Assembly (NCBI RefSeq): GCF_017163705.1
Contig: NZ_JAFIWB010000039.1
Location: 1-35,060, forward strand
Source of the DNA: Xanthomonas bonasiae
GTDB lineage: Bacteria > Pseudomonadota > Gammaproteobacteria > Xanthomonadales > Xanthomonadaceae
Length of the DNA stretch: 35,060 bases
Direction: 5' to 3'
The stretch's first letter is position 1. Every line of letters begins with the position of its first letter. Positions 14,774 through 21,491 of the stretch are shown here, one piece after another. The notes under the pieces were generated by a model. That model saw only the letters and a program-made list of their open reading frames with translations. It made no database searches and had not been told where the DNA came from. A program made the translations under genes and the position numbers.

Positions 14774-14831
14774 CTAATACCTGAATTAAGCCGCGCCGCG
14801 AAGCGGCGTCGGCTTGAATGAATTGTTAGAC
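14772..14831 (-). other. attC recombination site, aadA-type 60-base element
   Basis: On the minus strand: perfect left core GTCTAAC (14825-14831), AATTCATTCAAGCCGAC, stem-loop GCCGC-TTCG-CGGC, GCGGCTTAATTCAGG and right core ATTAGAT (14772-14778; first base changed). This is, as far as I can recall, nearly base-for-base the attC of the aadA1 resistance cassette. The stop codon TAA of the gene at 14826-15479 lies inside the left core and the next gene's ATG touches the right core. Confidence 0.88.
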
Positions 14832-15479
14832 CAATGGCTCAATATGCGACTTTCTGAGATCAGCTGTATGACCGTGCGTGCCTTTGTAAGTGCGGCCCGC
14901 CGTTACAAATCCGATGCAACAAAGAAGTGTCCCCGAAACAAGAACTAGGTGCTCAAGGTCAAGCGGCGCATGGAGGCTGAATGGGCGGAGAGACTCGAGC
15001 AGCAGGACTGTCCACATAAAAACAACGAAGATGCTGATTATTTGATTGATGCCGGACACAGAAACCGCCCAAGGGCCGGTGGCGATCTCCAGTGCCTGCT
15101 CTGCTATGCCGATGGGTTTACGGCGGCGTAGCACGGTCTTGAATAGAGGGCCGACGACCTCAGACTCAAGCATGTCTACGTGGTTTTCCCAGTTCTCTTG
15201 CCACTGCTTGCTGCCTCGATTAACGCAGTGCCAGCCAAACGAAAAGAGAAGACCCAGGCAAGAAAGCATTACCGAAAGATCCGTCTTGTCCGAAACTGAT
15301 GACGATAGTTGGATGGCAGAGTATCCCGCCAATGTCGCAGCGATGAATGTCCAAAAATAGGTCGCGCGCTTCCAATAAAGCTCAATTTCGAACTTTCGGG
15401 TGTCAATGGCGTACTTGAATGTCTCGGAACGCTTATCAAGCGGAAAAGACGCTAGATATTCTCTCTCAGATATCTTCAT
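14826..15479 (-). CDS. Cassette-borne membrane protein, unknown function
   Basis: A protein of 217 residues. An N-terminal amphipathic region (FKYAIDTRKFEIELYWKRATYF) leads into two hydrophobic segments (FWTFIAATLAGYSAIQL; LSVMLSCLGLLFSFGWHCV). A cytoplasmic charged block follows (NRGSKQWQENWENHVDMLE), then two more segments (IISIFVVFMWTVLLLE; LVLVSGTLLCCIGFV). The W-x-x-N-W-E-x-H-V-D-x-L-E block after the second helix is the most distinctive part; I cannot name the family. The stop codon lies in the left core of a canonical attC. A promoter-like module precedes it (15533-15561), so this cassette carries its own promoter. Confidence 0.78.
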   Translation of the reverse strand: MKISEREYLASFPLDKRSETFKYAIDTRKFEIELYWKRATYFWTFIAATLAGYSAIQLSSSVSDKTDLSVMLSCLGLLFSFGWHCVNRGSKQWQENWENHVDMLESEVVGPLFKTVLRRRKPIGIAEQALEIATGPWAVSVSGINQIISIFVVFMWTVLLLESLRPFSLHAPLDLEHLVLVSGTLLCCIGFVTAGRTYKGTHGHTADLRKSHIEPLV

Positions 15480-15532
15480 TGTCGATCCATTGGCTCAACT
15501 ACTATTGAACTGCCTAAACGCGGAATAATGTG

Positions 15533-15561
15533 ATACTCGCTGAGTCATTGAACTTCGTCAA
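15533..15561 (-). promoter_or_regulatory. Promoter-like module, copy 3 of 3
   Basis: TTGACG, 17 bases, GAGTAT on the minus strand, 54 bases upstream of the start at 15479. Its GAGTAT is closer to a sigma-70 -10 box than the GAGGAT of the other copies. Confidence 0.55.
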
Positions 15562-15594
15562 CCGGGCCAAAAAATCTATAGCTCCTTGCCGTGA

Positions 15595-16197
15595 TCACGT
15601 TTTACCCAAGCGTTTCTTGATTCCCGCTGCTAGAGCAGGCGCAACGTAAAGTACGTGTAGGAACTGCTCTGCCAGATGCAATACGTCCGCTGCATCATCT
15701 TGAGCGACTTGTACTCCATTGGGATGCGCCGCGTCGTTTCCGACCCATCGCACCGCATCTGCCCACTCTTTCAGGTCGGTTGTGATCTTTCCGCTCTGCT
15801 GAAGATCGGCTACTTGCGAAACTAGCTTTTCGCCCTTTGCTCCCTTATCGATCGAAGCAACCTGCATTGCGCGACGCGCCATAACAGCAGAAGCGCGATA
15901 AGCGCCGGCGCTGAAGCAGATCTTTGCCTCGTCGAGATCCGCACGAATCAAATCTGGGATGTCTTGCTCAGTTGGCTTTGGCAATGGCCTCGGATATATT
16001 CTATCGCCTTTGTTCAGTACCAGAACTGGCTCTTCGCAGGCATTACAGACGCCGATCCACCACACTTTTCCGTTGCTCTTCTGCCAGAAAGCGCGAGTGG
16101 TGTACTCATCGTAGTCGTGCTTGTATTTGACGGGCGCCGGCGTAAGGGCCGTGTGCTTATGACAATGAGGGCAGTATATTGAGAGTGCTTCAGCCAT
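15595..16197 (-). CDS. DUF4145 domain protein with an N-terminal zinc ribbon
   Basis: A cytoplasmic protein of 200 residues. The N-terminus has two cysteine pairs, YCPHCHKH and VCNACEEP, about 45 residues apart, forming a zinc ribbon. From about residue 80 it matches the DUF4145 pattern: IPDLIRADLDEAKICFSAGAYRASAVMARRAMQ, L...GKITTDLKEWADAVRWVGNDAAHP and a final helix DVLHLAEQFLHVLYVAPAL. DUF4145 is a member of the HEPN superfamily and is often found alone or fused to restriction-type nucleases; the R-x-x-GN-x-AAHP signature is complete. It may be a defence or RNA-processing component, but the activity is unproven. The start follows an attC core (16212-16218) by 14 bases. Confidence 0.85.
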   Translation of the reverse strand: MAEALSIYCPHCHKHTALTPAPVKYKHDYDEYTTRAFWQKSNGKVWWIGVCNACEEPVLVLNKGDRIYPRPLPKPTEQDIPDLIRADLDEAKICFSAGAYRASAVMARRAMQVASIDKGAKGEKLVSQVADLQQSGKITTDLKEWADAVRWVGNDAAHPNGVQVAQDDAADVLHLAEQFLHVLYVAPALAAGIKKRLGKT

Positions 16198-16211
16198 GGA
16201 ATCTCACTAGC

Positions 16212-16266
16212 GGCTAACGCCTGATTAATCCGACCCACAACGCGGGTTCAGCTTGAATGAATATGC
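16212..16266 (-). other. attC recombination site with damaged left core
   Basis: On the minus strand: ATTCATTCAAGCTGAACCCGC, TTGT loop, GGGTCGGATTAATCAGGC and right core GTTAGCC (16212-16218). The expected RYYYAAC left core is missing, and a GGGTCAGAGT palindromic element begins exactly there (16271). The palindromic arms agree with the sites at 14098-14152 and 14772-14831. Confidence 0.72.
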
Positions 16267-16270
16267 AAAA

Positions 16271-16333
16271 ATTTGGGTCAGAGTAAAACTTCGAAGCTGC
16301 CACGTACGAGAGTAGTGCATTCTGACCCCATTT
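16271..16333. repeat. GGGTCAGAGT-type palindromic element
   Basis: The ends ATTTGGGTCAGAGT and GTGCATTCTGACCCCATTT are inverted and flank about 30 bases. The size and palindromic ends fit a non-autonomous REP/MITE-like element. It lies between the damaged attC and the gene at 16363-16671. Confidence 0.65.
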
Positions 16334-16362
16334 GCGCCGAGGGCACTTCCTAGAATGCCAAT

Positions 16363-16671
16363 TTATACATTCAGAAAGCTGTTACCGATCTTGTTGACGA
16401 GCGCAACTTCGAACCACCCTTCAATTCCCAACTCCGCCTTTGTGAAACAAATTCTCACCACGTTACGCCTCATCTTTCCAAAATCCGGCCTAATTCGCAA
16501 CACAGTTATCGCAACAGGTGATTGGCCGGTGAAACCAGTGTTGACGTCAATTTGGAAATCTTCTTTTTTTGTATATCCAGTAGACGTGACGAAAAGTTCG
16601 ATGGCATCATCCGTGATATTTATGCCATGCAGCACCTCTACTACTTCTTGCATTTTCTCGTCATTAGACAT
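16363..16671 (-). CDS. Small soluble protein, unknown function
   Basis: A protein of 102 residues with a well-supported start (GGAGAGGAATGTC before the ATG). It starts with an acidic helix (MSNDEKMQEVVEVLHGINI). It continues with alternating strands (AIELFVTSTGY, SPVAITVLRIRPDF, NVVRICFTKAELGIEGWFEVAL). No signal peptide, no cysteine cluster, no recognised family. It is AT-rich compared with the chromosome and lies at the upstream end of the attC-bounded block, so it is probably also a cassette gene whose own attC was displaced by the palindromic element next to it. Confidence 0.7.
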   Translation of the reverse strand: MSNDEKMQEVVEVLHGINITDDAIELFVTSTGYTKKEDFQIDVNTGFTGQSPVAITVLRIRPDFGKMRRNVVRICFTKAELGIEGWFEVALVNKIGNSFLNV

Positions 16672-16803
16672 GACATTCCTCTCCAGATATAATTACCGGC
16701 TTAGAAAATAATCACCCGGACTTTGACTAGCCGAGAGCGGCCAAGCTTTTGATTAACGGTTGAAACTATTGCCTATTTGTTTTCTTTGGCATTGCTGGAT
16801 AGC

Positions 16804-16865
16804 CTGGGTCAGAGTACACCTTCAGATTGACGGACACGGAGAAAATTCAGTCCGACCTCGACAAT
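16804..16865. repeat. Half of a GGGTCAGAGT-type palindromic element
   Basis: CCTGGGTCAGAGTACACC is the left end; the right end is degenerate (ATTCAGTCCGACCTC). The rest of 16672-16909 shows only AT-rich sequence and a small GCCG...CGGC hairpin near 16729-16740 that could be a decayed attC arm. Confidence 0.4.
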
Positions 16866-16909
16866 TCCACTGAACTGGTCTCCTTGCCATTAATCTCTTA
16901 GCTTAAAAA

Positions 16910-17119
16910 CTAAGGCTTGTGCCGACGGTATTGATTGTTGGTGCTTGGACTACGGTAGCTACCGCCCTTATGCGAAGAGCCGTGGCCCGACGAGTAGTGA
17001 CCGCCATGACTGGAGGTGTGATGTGCGCCGGACGCGCGGACTCGGGCGTCCGCAGATGCGGCGGCCAGGCACATGGCGAATCCAGCCAGCGCCGTGATGA
17101 TCGAAACTCTGGTGAACAT
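16910..17119 (-). CDS. Small secreted His/Ser/Gly-rich protein
   Basis: A protein of 69 residues: signal peptide MFTRVSIITALAGFAMCLAAASADA (cleavage after ADA), then a mature peptide of about 44 residues made of HTSSHGGHYSSGHGSSHKGG and SYRSPSTNNQYRRHKP. It is histidine-rich and could bind metal. Such GHY-x(n)-GSSHKGG-x-Y peptides recur in Xanthomonas and relatives as orphan exported proteins; their function is unknown to me. AGGGGGAATCG precedes the start. A short hairpin (CTTAG...CTAAG) at 16897-16914 overlaps the stop. Confidence 0.7.
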   Translation of the reverse strand: MFTRVSIITALAGFAMCLAAASADARVRASGAHHTSSHGGHYSSGHGSSHKGGSYRSPSTNNQYRRHKP

Positions 17120-17363
17120 CGATTCCCCCTGAGAAATGTCGAGTTCTAGCTTTCCTGACGCATACTGAGGCGAGCGCCGCACAGCGCAAGCACGCGCAAC
17201 CGTTCAATAAAGCCCGATGGGAGTCCCCCTCCCAGATAGACGATTCGTTGTAGCACGACGCGATGCGGCGCGTGGAGACAAATGTAAATTCTGTCCCGAA
17301 GTCGCTTCCTTGCGACGACGTCTCCCGCTATCGAAGGTGGTGCTGCTGGCTTACCCTGCTGGA

Positions 17364-20300
17364 TCAGGGCAACTCCATCGCGTTATTGCGCTGCGTCACC
17401 TCGTCCACCTCGCTCTCGCTGACTACCCGCAACCGGCCACCCTTGGTACTGGCGCCCGCCGGCACCGCCAGCCGAACGTTCGCAGTCCTAGGCTCCAAAT
17501 CCCGCGGCGCCTCCAACGCAGCAAACGCCGCCCGCGCCACTTCCCGGCCACGCGCGTCTTCCAGCACCACGTATCCCGCCGGCGCATCCGCATGGCCAAG
17601 GCTGTGCACGGTGACCTCGATGGCCTCCGCACTCACCCGCACATCGCCACGCCCGATTCCCAGGTCCGGGCGCTGCTCGACCGGCACCGCGGCAGGCGCG
17701 ATGAGTTCAAACTCCATCACCACCGTCTTGCCGGCGGGGAATTCCACGTCCACCGCCCCGCTCTTCTCGAACGCGAACTCGCGCGTCGCAGCCTTGCCAT
17801 CGATGCGCCCACCGCCATCGCGATCGACGCCCGAACGCATGCGCCACTGCCCGGCCGCCACGTTCCACCCCGTCATCTGCGCCCGCTGCAGCTTGCCGCC
17901 GCTGTTATAGCCGATGACAGTAAAACGATCCTGCCGCGGCTTGGGCAGCAGCAGGGCGACCTGCACCGCACCTTCGGGGTCGGCGAAGCGCCAGCTGACG
18001 GTGTGGCCCGGGTAGGTCTGGTTGCGCTTGAGCGCCACGCCGCCCAGGCGGGCGCGCTGCAGGTTCACGGTGGGCGATTCGACGCGGTCGCTCCACCAGT
18101 GGCCTTCGGTGTTCATGTAGAAGCTCTGCAACTTGTCGCGGGTCTCGGCGCGGTACAGGGCTTCCAGCCAGGCGGTGTCGCCGCTGGCTTCCCAGGCGGC
18201 GTGGTGGGCGAAGTCGGGGACGGCATCCGGTTTGGCGGCGGCCTTGGCCAGGTCGTCGCCCCAGCTGTCGCGCTTGCCGAGCAGGTCGAGGACGTTTTCG
18301 TTGAGCAGCGACAGGCCGTTGGGGCCGGCGTTGGCGACGCGGTAGTCGATGGGCTTGAGGTAGCGCGCCTCGCCGGTCCAGCGCCAGGCGGCCCAGAAGG
18401 TGTGCAGGGTGTCGGCGCCGCCGCTGCCTTCGAACAGTTCGCCGCCGCGGGTCTTGCCCGTCTTCCAGTTGATCTCGTTGGGCAGCGCCCATTGGCCCTT
18501 GGCATTGGTGTAGGCGTGGGCGAGGTAGCCGTCGGCCAGGCCGGTGACGATGCGGCGGCTGTTGGGGTCGGCGTTGTAGCCGCCGAGCAGCATGGCCGGG
18601 TGCAGCACCGGGAACGAGTAGGGTTTCTGCCACTGCCAGTTCGGTTCGCGGTAGACCTTGCGCCCGCCGAACCAGTTGCTGGCGAACAGCAGGTGGCCCT
18701 GCGGGTTGACCTGGATGATGCGGTCGAAGGCCTTCACCGTGCGCATCAGCCGTTCCACCGTCAGCGGGTCGCCCCAGTTGAGGTAGAGCATGGCGCTGTT
18801 GATGTTGATGCCTTCTTCGTAGGAATGCAGTTCGTCGGTCTCGATGGTGGAGAGGCCGTCGGTGAACATGCCGTTGCGGTAGTTGGCGTCGGACAGCGCG
18901 GTGAGTGAGGCGTTGAGCTTGTCCGGGTCCACGCCCATCAGGGCGACGCCGGGCCATTGCTGGGTGAGGTCGGAATCGTCGGAGATGCCGCCGCCGAAAT
19001 CGCCGTAGGCTACCTGGCGCTGGTCGATCCACCAGTTGATGTAGCGGCGCGTGGCCTTGAGGTCTTCCAGTTGCCAGAACGCCCAGGCCGGCACGCCCTT
19101 GGGCGGGGTGGGCAGGTCCACCGGCAGCGCGCCCTGGTTGCCGTAGCTGATGTCGTTCCAGTATTCGCGGCCGAGGGCGTTGTCCGGGTCCACGCGCAGC
19201 AGGTCGTTGATGTCCGCATCCAGGCGCGCGTACAGCAACTGGCGCTTGGAGGTGGTGTGTTCCTCGACCAGGAAACCCCAGTTGTCCTTGACCTGGTTGA
19301 AGCGGTCGGCGATGTGTTCGGCCTTGGCCTGGGCGCGCGGCTTGAACAGCAGGCGGATCTGCGCGCCGTCCAGCGCGCGCGCGTCGAAGCCGGGCGCGGC
19401 GGAGGCGATGCTGAGCATCAGGCTGTCGTTGGTGAGGATGCGGTCGCGCAGGTCCAGCCACAGCGTGCGCGCCTGGCCGGGCTTGACCGACACCGACACG
19501 TCGAGCATGTCGCGCGCCGGCCAGATCGGATCCTTCACCCGGATGTTGAGCGGGATCAGGCCGTCGTGGGTAGCCGGCAGGTTCAGCGCCGGCAGGTCGA
19601 TGGCGATGCCGTCCAGGCCGTCGTGCATGTTCTCCCAGCCGTAGGACCAGCTGCGCATCAGCGGCTGGTCCGGCGGGGCGTCGCCGAGGCTGGAGGGAAT
19701 CAGGACGTGCACGATCGGCAGCGACGGCGCGGCGGATTTTTCGTCGCCGCGCTTGCGCGCCGGCGCCTTGCTCGGCAGCGCGACCACGGTGCTGCGTTCG
19801 GCCTGCGGATAGCGGCCGGCGATGTAGCTGCGCAGCGTGGCGAGGTTGGCGTAGTCGGGCGCGATGTCGCTGCGCACGGTGTAGCTGAGCGTGGCGCTGG
19901 GGTCGGACGGCGGCGCGCCGGCGCTGACGTCGTAGGCCCAGATTTCCTGGATCGGGGTTTCCTGCGCGGTGTTGGCGAAGCGCAGGTGGCCGCCGCGGCG
20001 ACGCTCGAACTGGTCGACGCTGCGCACGGTGCCTTGGCTGCGCTGGAACAGCGGCGCGGGCGTGGCGCCGGCGGCGGCGTAGCTGGCCTGGCCGTAGGCG
20101 GCGCCGCGCAGTTCGATGCGGTTGAACGGTTCGTCCGGTAGCGTGAGGTCCAGCGCCTTGCCGCCTTCGACGTAGACGTTCCAGTCGGGCAGCTGGAAGT
20201 AGTCGTCGCGGCCGGGCAGGCGCGAGCGGTTGTAGACGCCGGGCCAGGTGGTCTCGGCGATGCCGTCGGTGGCCTTCCACATCCACTGCTTGAGGTCCTT

Positions 20301-21359
20301 GGCGTCGGCGAATTCGACCTTGCGGATGCGGGTGGACGGTGCGTCCAGCGCGGGTGGGGCGTGGCCGTGGTCCCAGCCGAAGCGATGCAGCCAGGCGTTG
20401 CGTGCCGCGTCGGCGCGCGGCGGTTCGGCAGTGCGCGGTTCCTGCTGGCGCGCCAGGGCGGCGGCGCCGGCGGCGTCGAGCATGCGGTCGTAGACGCGGA
20501 TCTCGTCGAAATCGCTGCCGCGCAGGAAGTTGTAGCGGCTCTGCACCTGGTGCGGCGCCATCACCCGCCCGGCCAGGCCGAGCTGGTCGAGTGCGGCATC
20601 GAAGTCGAGCGAGCCGCCGTTGGCGCAGGCCTGCGCGCAGTCGGCGCGCGCGGCTTCCTTGCCGTCCACGTACAGGCGTACGCCGCGGGTTTCGTCCCAG
20701 GCGAAGGCGAGGTGGGTCCAGACGCTGGCGGCGGGATTCTTGTCGAGGGTGAACGACACGCGGGTGCGCGCCAGGTTGGCGTCGGTGACGAAGGCGTCGA
20801 AGCCGTGGCCGTTCCAGTCGATGCGCAGCCAGGCCATGTCCCAGCTGCTGTGGTCGGCGTAGCCGACGCGGAAGATCACGAACGGCGCTTCGCCGACCGG
20901 ATAGCGCGAGCGCCAGAAGAAGGAGAGCGTGCCGCGTTGGGTGTAGAGGTTGCCGGGCGCGTTCCAGGCGAGGACGCCGTCGTCGGCCCATTCGATGGCG
21001 TTGCCCTTCACGCCGGTGGGGACCAGGGCGACCTTGTCGCGGAAGTTGGGTTTGGCGTCGCCTTGGGCGATGTCGGCGTCGAAGCCTTTGTCGGCGGAAA
21101 CGCGGAACAGGAGGTCGGGGGCGGTGGTGGTGGGTGCGGGGGCGGCGAAGGCCGGGAGTGCCAGGCAGGACAGCATGGCCAGGCAGTGGGCCAAGAGGCG
21201 GTTGCCGGTGGTGGGGGGTGTTTGGCCTGTCCGTGCGGAGCAGCGCGCGTGCGGGGCGGGGTCGCGCGATGGTGGGTGCCTGTCGCGGCTGAAGCCGCTC
21301 CTACAGGGGAACATCGTAGCGGCAGCGCGCTCGGCGCTGCGGCGGATTTCGTCTTCCAT
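17364..21359 (-). CDS. Very large LamG-domain secreted protein, probable polysaccharide-active enzyme
   Basis: Up to 1331 residues. Counted from the ATG at 21359, a LamG/concanavalin-like domain (about 100-300) shows the hallmarks FVIFRVGYADHSSWDM, WTHLAFAWDETRGVRLYVDGKEA and FDEIRVYDRML. Next comes a beta-sandwich with IELRGAAYGQ, then a helical-toroid-like region (about 720-1130) with INWWIDQRQVAYGDFGGGISDDSD, SYEEGININSAM and HTFWAAWRWTGEARYL, and a C-terminal beta-rich part. This layout resembles polysaccharide lyases or glycoside hydrolases of PUL-type loci, but no family is assigned. The TonB receptor and 2-keto-3-deoxygluconate kinase alongside suggest a uronic-acid polymer. The only start with a good ribosome site (AAAGGAGCGAT) is 21359, yet a REP element is translated at codons 17-28 and the signal-like segment comes later (LLAHCLAMLSCLALPAFA), so the functional start may be nearer 21176-21194. 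Confidence 0.83.
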   Translation of the reverse strand: MEDEIRRSAERAAATMFPCRSGFSRDRHPPSRDPAPHARCSARTGQTPPTTGNRLLAHCLAMLSCLALPAFAAPAPTTTAPDLLFRVSADKGFDADIAQGDAKPNFRDKVALVPTGVKGNAIEWADDGVLAWNAPGNLYTQRGTLSFFWRSRYPVGEAPFVIFRVGYADHSSWDMAWLRIDWNGHGFDAFVTDANLARTRVSFTLDKNPAASVWTHLAFAWDETRGVRLYVDGKEAARADCAQACANGGSLDFDAALDQLGLAGRVMAPHQVQSRYNFLRGSDFDEIRVYDRMLDAAGAAALARQQEPRTAEPPRADAARNAWLHRFGWDHGHAPPALDAPSTRIRKVEFADAKDLKQWMWKATDGIAETTWPGVYNRSRLPGRDDYFQLPDWNVYVEGGKALDLTLPDEPFNRIELRGAAYGQASYAAAGATPAPLFQRSQGTVRSVDQFERRRGGHLRFANTAQETPIQEIWAYDVSAGAPPSDPSATLSYTVRSDIAPDYANLATLRSYIAGRYPQAERSTVVALPSKAPARKRGDEKSAAPSLPIVHVLIPSSLGDAPPDQPLMRSWSYGWENMHDGLDGIAIDLPALNLPATHDGLIPLNIRVKDPIWPARDMLDVSVSVKPGQARTLWLDLRDRILTNDSLMLSIASAAPGFDARALDGAQIRLLFKPRAQAKAEHIADRFNQVKDNWGFLVEEHTTSKRQLLYARLDADINDLLRVDPDNALGREYWNDISYGNQGALPVDLPTPPKGVPAWAFWQLEDLKATRRYINWWIDQRQVAYGDFGGGISDDSDLTQQWPGVALMGVDPDKLNASLTALSDANYRNGMFTDGLSTIETDELHSYEEGININSAMLYLNWGDPLTVERLMRTVKAFDRIIQVNPQGHLLFASNWFGGRKVYREPNWQWQKPYSFPVLHPAMLLGGYNADPNSRRIVTGLADGYLAHAYTNAKGQWALPNEINWKTGKTRGGELFEGSGGADTLHTFWAAWRWTGEARYLKPIDYRVANAGPNGLSLLNENVLDLLGKRDSWGDDLAKAAAKPDAVPDFAHHAAWEASGDTAWLEALYRAETRDKLQSFYMNTEGHWWSDRVESPTVNLQRARLGGVALKRNQTYPGHTVSWRFADPEGAVQVALLLPKPRQDRFTVIGYNSGGKLQRAQMTGWNVAAGQWRMRSGVDRDGGGRIDGKAATREFAFEKSGAVDVEFPAGKTVVMEFELIAPAAVPVEQRPDLGIGRGDVRVSAEAIEVTVHSLGHADAPAGYVVLEDARGREVARAAFAALEAPRDLEPRTANVRLAVPAGASTKGGRLRVVSESEVDEVTQRNNAMELP
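21281..21310. repeat. REP element inside the 5' end of the LamG gene frame
   Basis: TGTCGCGGCTGAAGCCGCTC followed by CTACAGGGG, one arm of the genome's common REP palindrome. It lies between the ATG at 21359 and the signal-peptide-like segment. Confidence 0.8.
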
Positions 21360-21491
21360 ATCGCTCCTTTGCGATCGCCGTGCGCGCGTGCCACCGCATG
21401 GCGATCCTCCCTACCCCCGATCCGGCGAGTATGCAGGCAGCGGCGCGCTGCCGGTGCCGCGCACGAGGCGCGACACCGGCGGGCGCAGACT

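Larger units (their letters stand above)
11221..16266 (-). mobile_element. Integron-type gene cassette array without integrase (CALIN)
   Basis: Four good attC sites and one half-site, all readable in the minus orientation, bound short genes that are mostly on the minus strand and start within 0-14 bases of an attC right core. Stops lie in or next to left cores. The eastern half (13440-16700) is AT-rich. No tyrosine integrase of the IntI type, no attI and no ilvD occur in the window. Weaker sites suggest former extension to about 5000. Confidence 0.72.

Noticed and set aside
17905..20991. Minus-strand open frame of about 1000 codons in another frame of the LamG gene
   Set aside because: An Arg/Pro/Ala-rich frame-shifted reading of the same bases. 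The LamG frame has recognisable domains.
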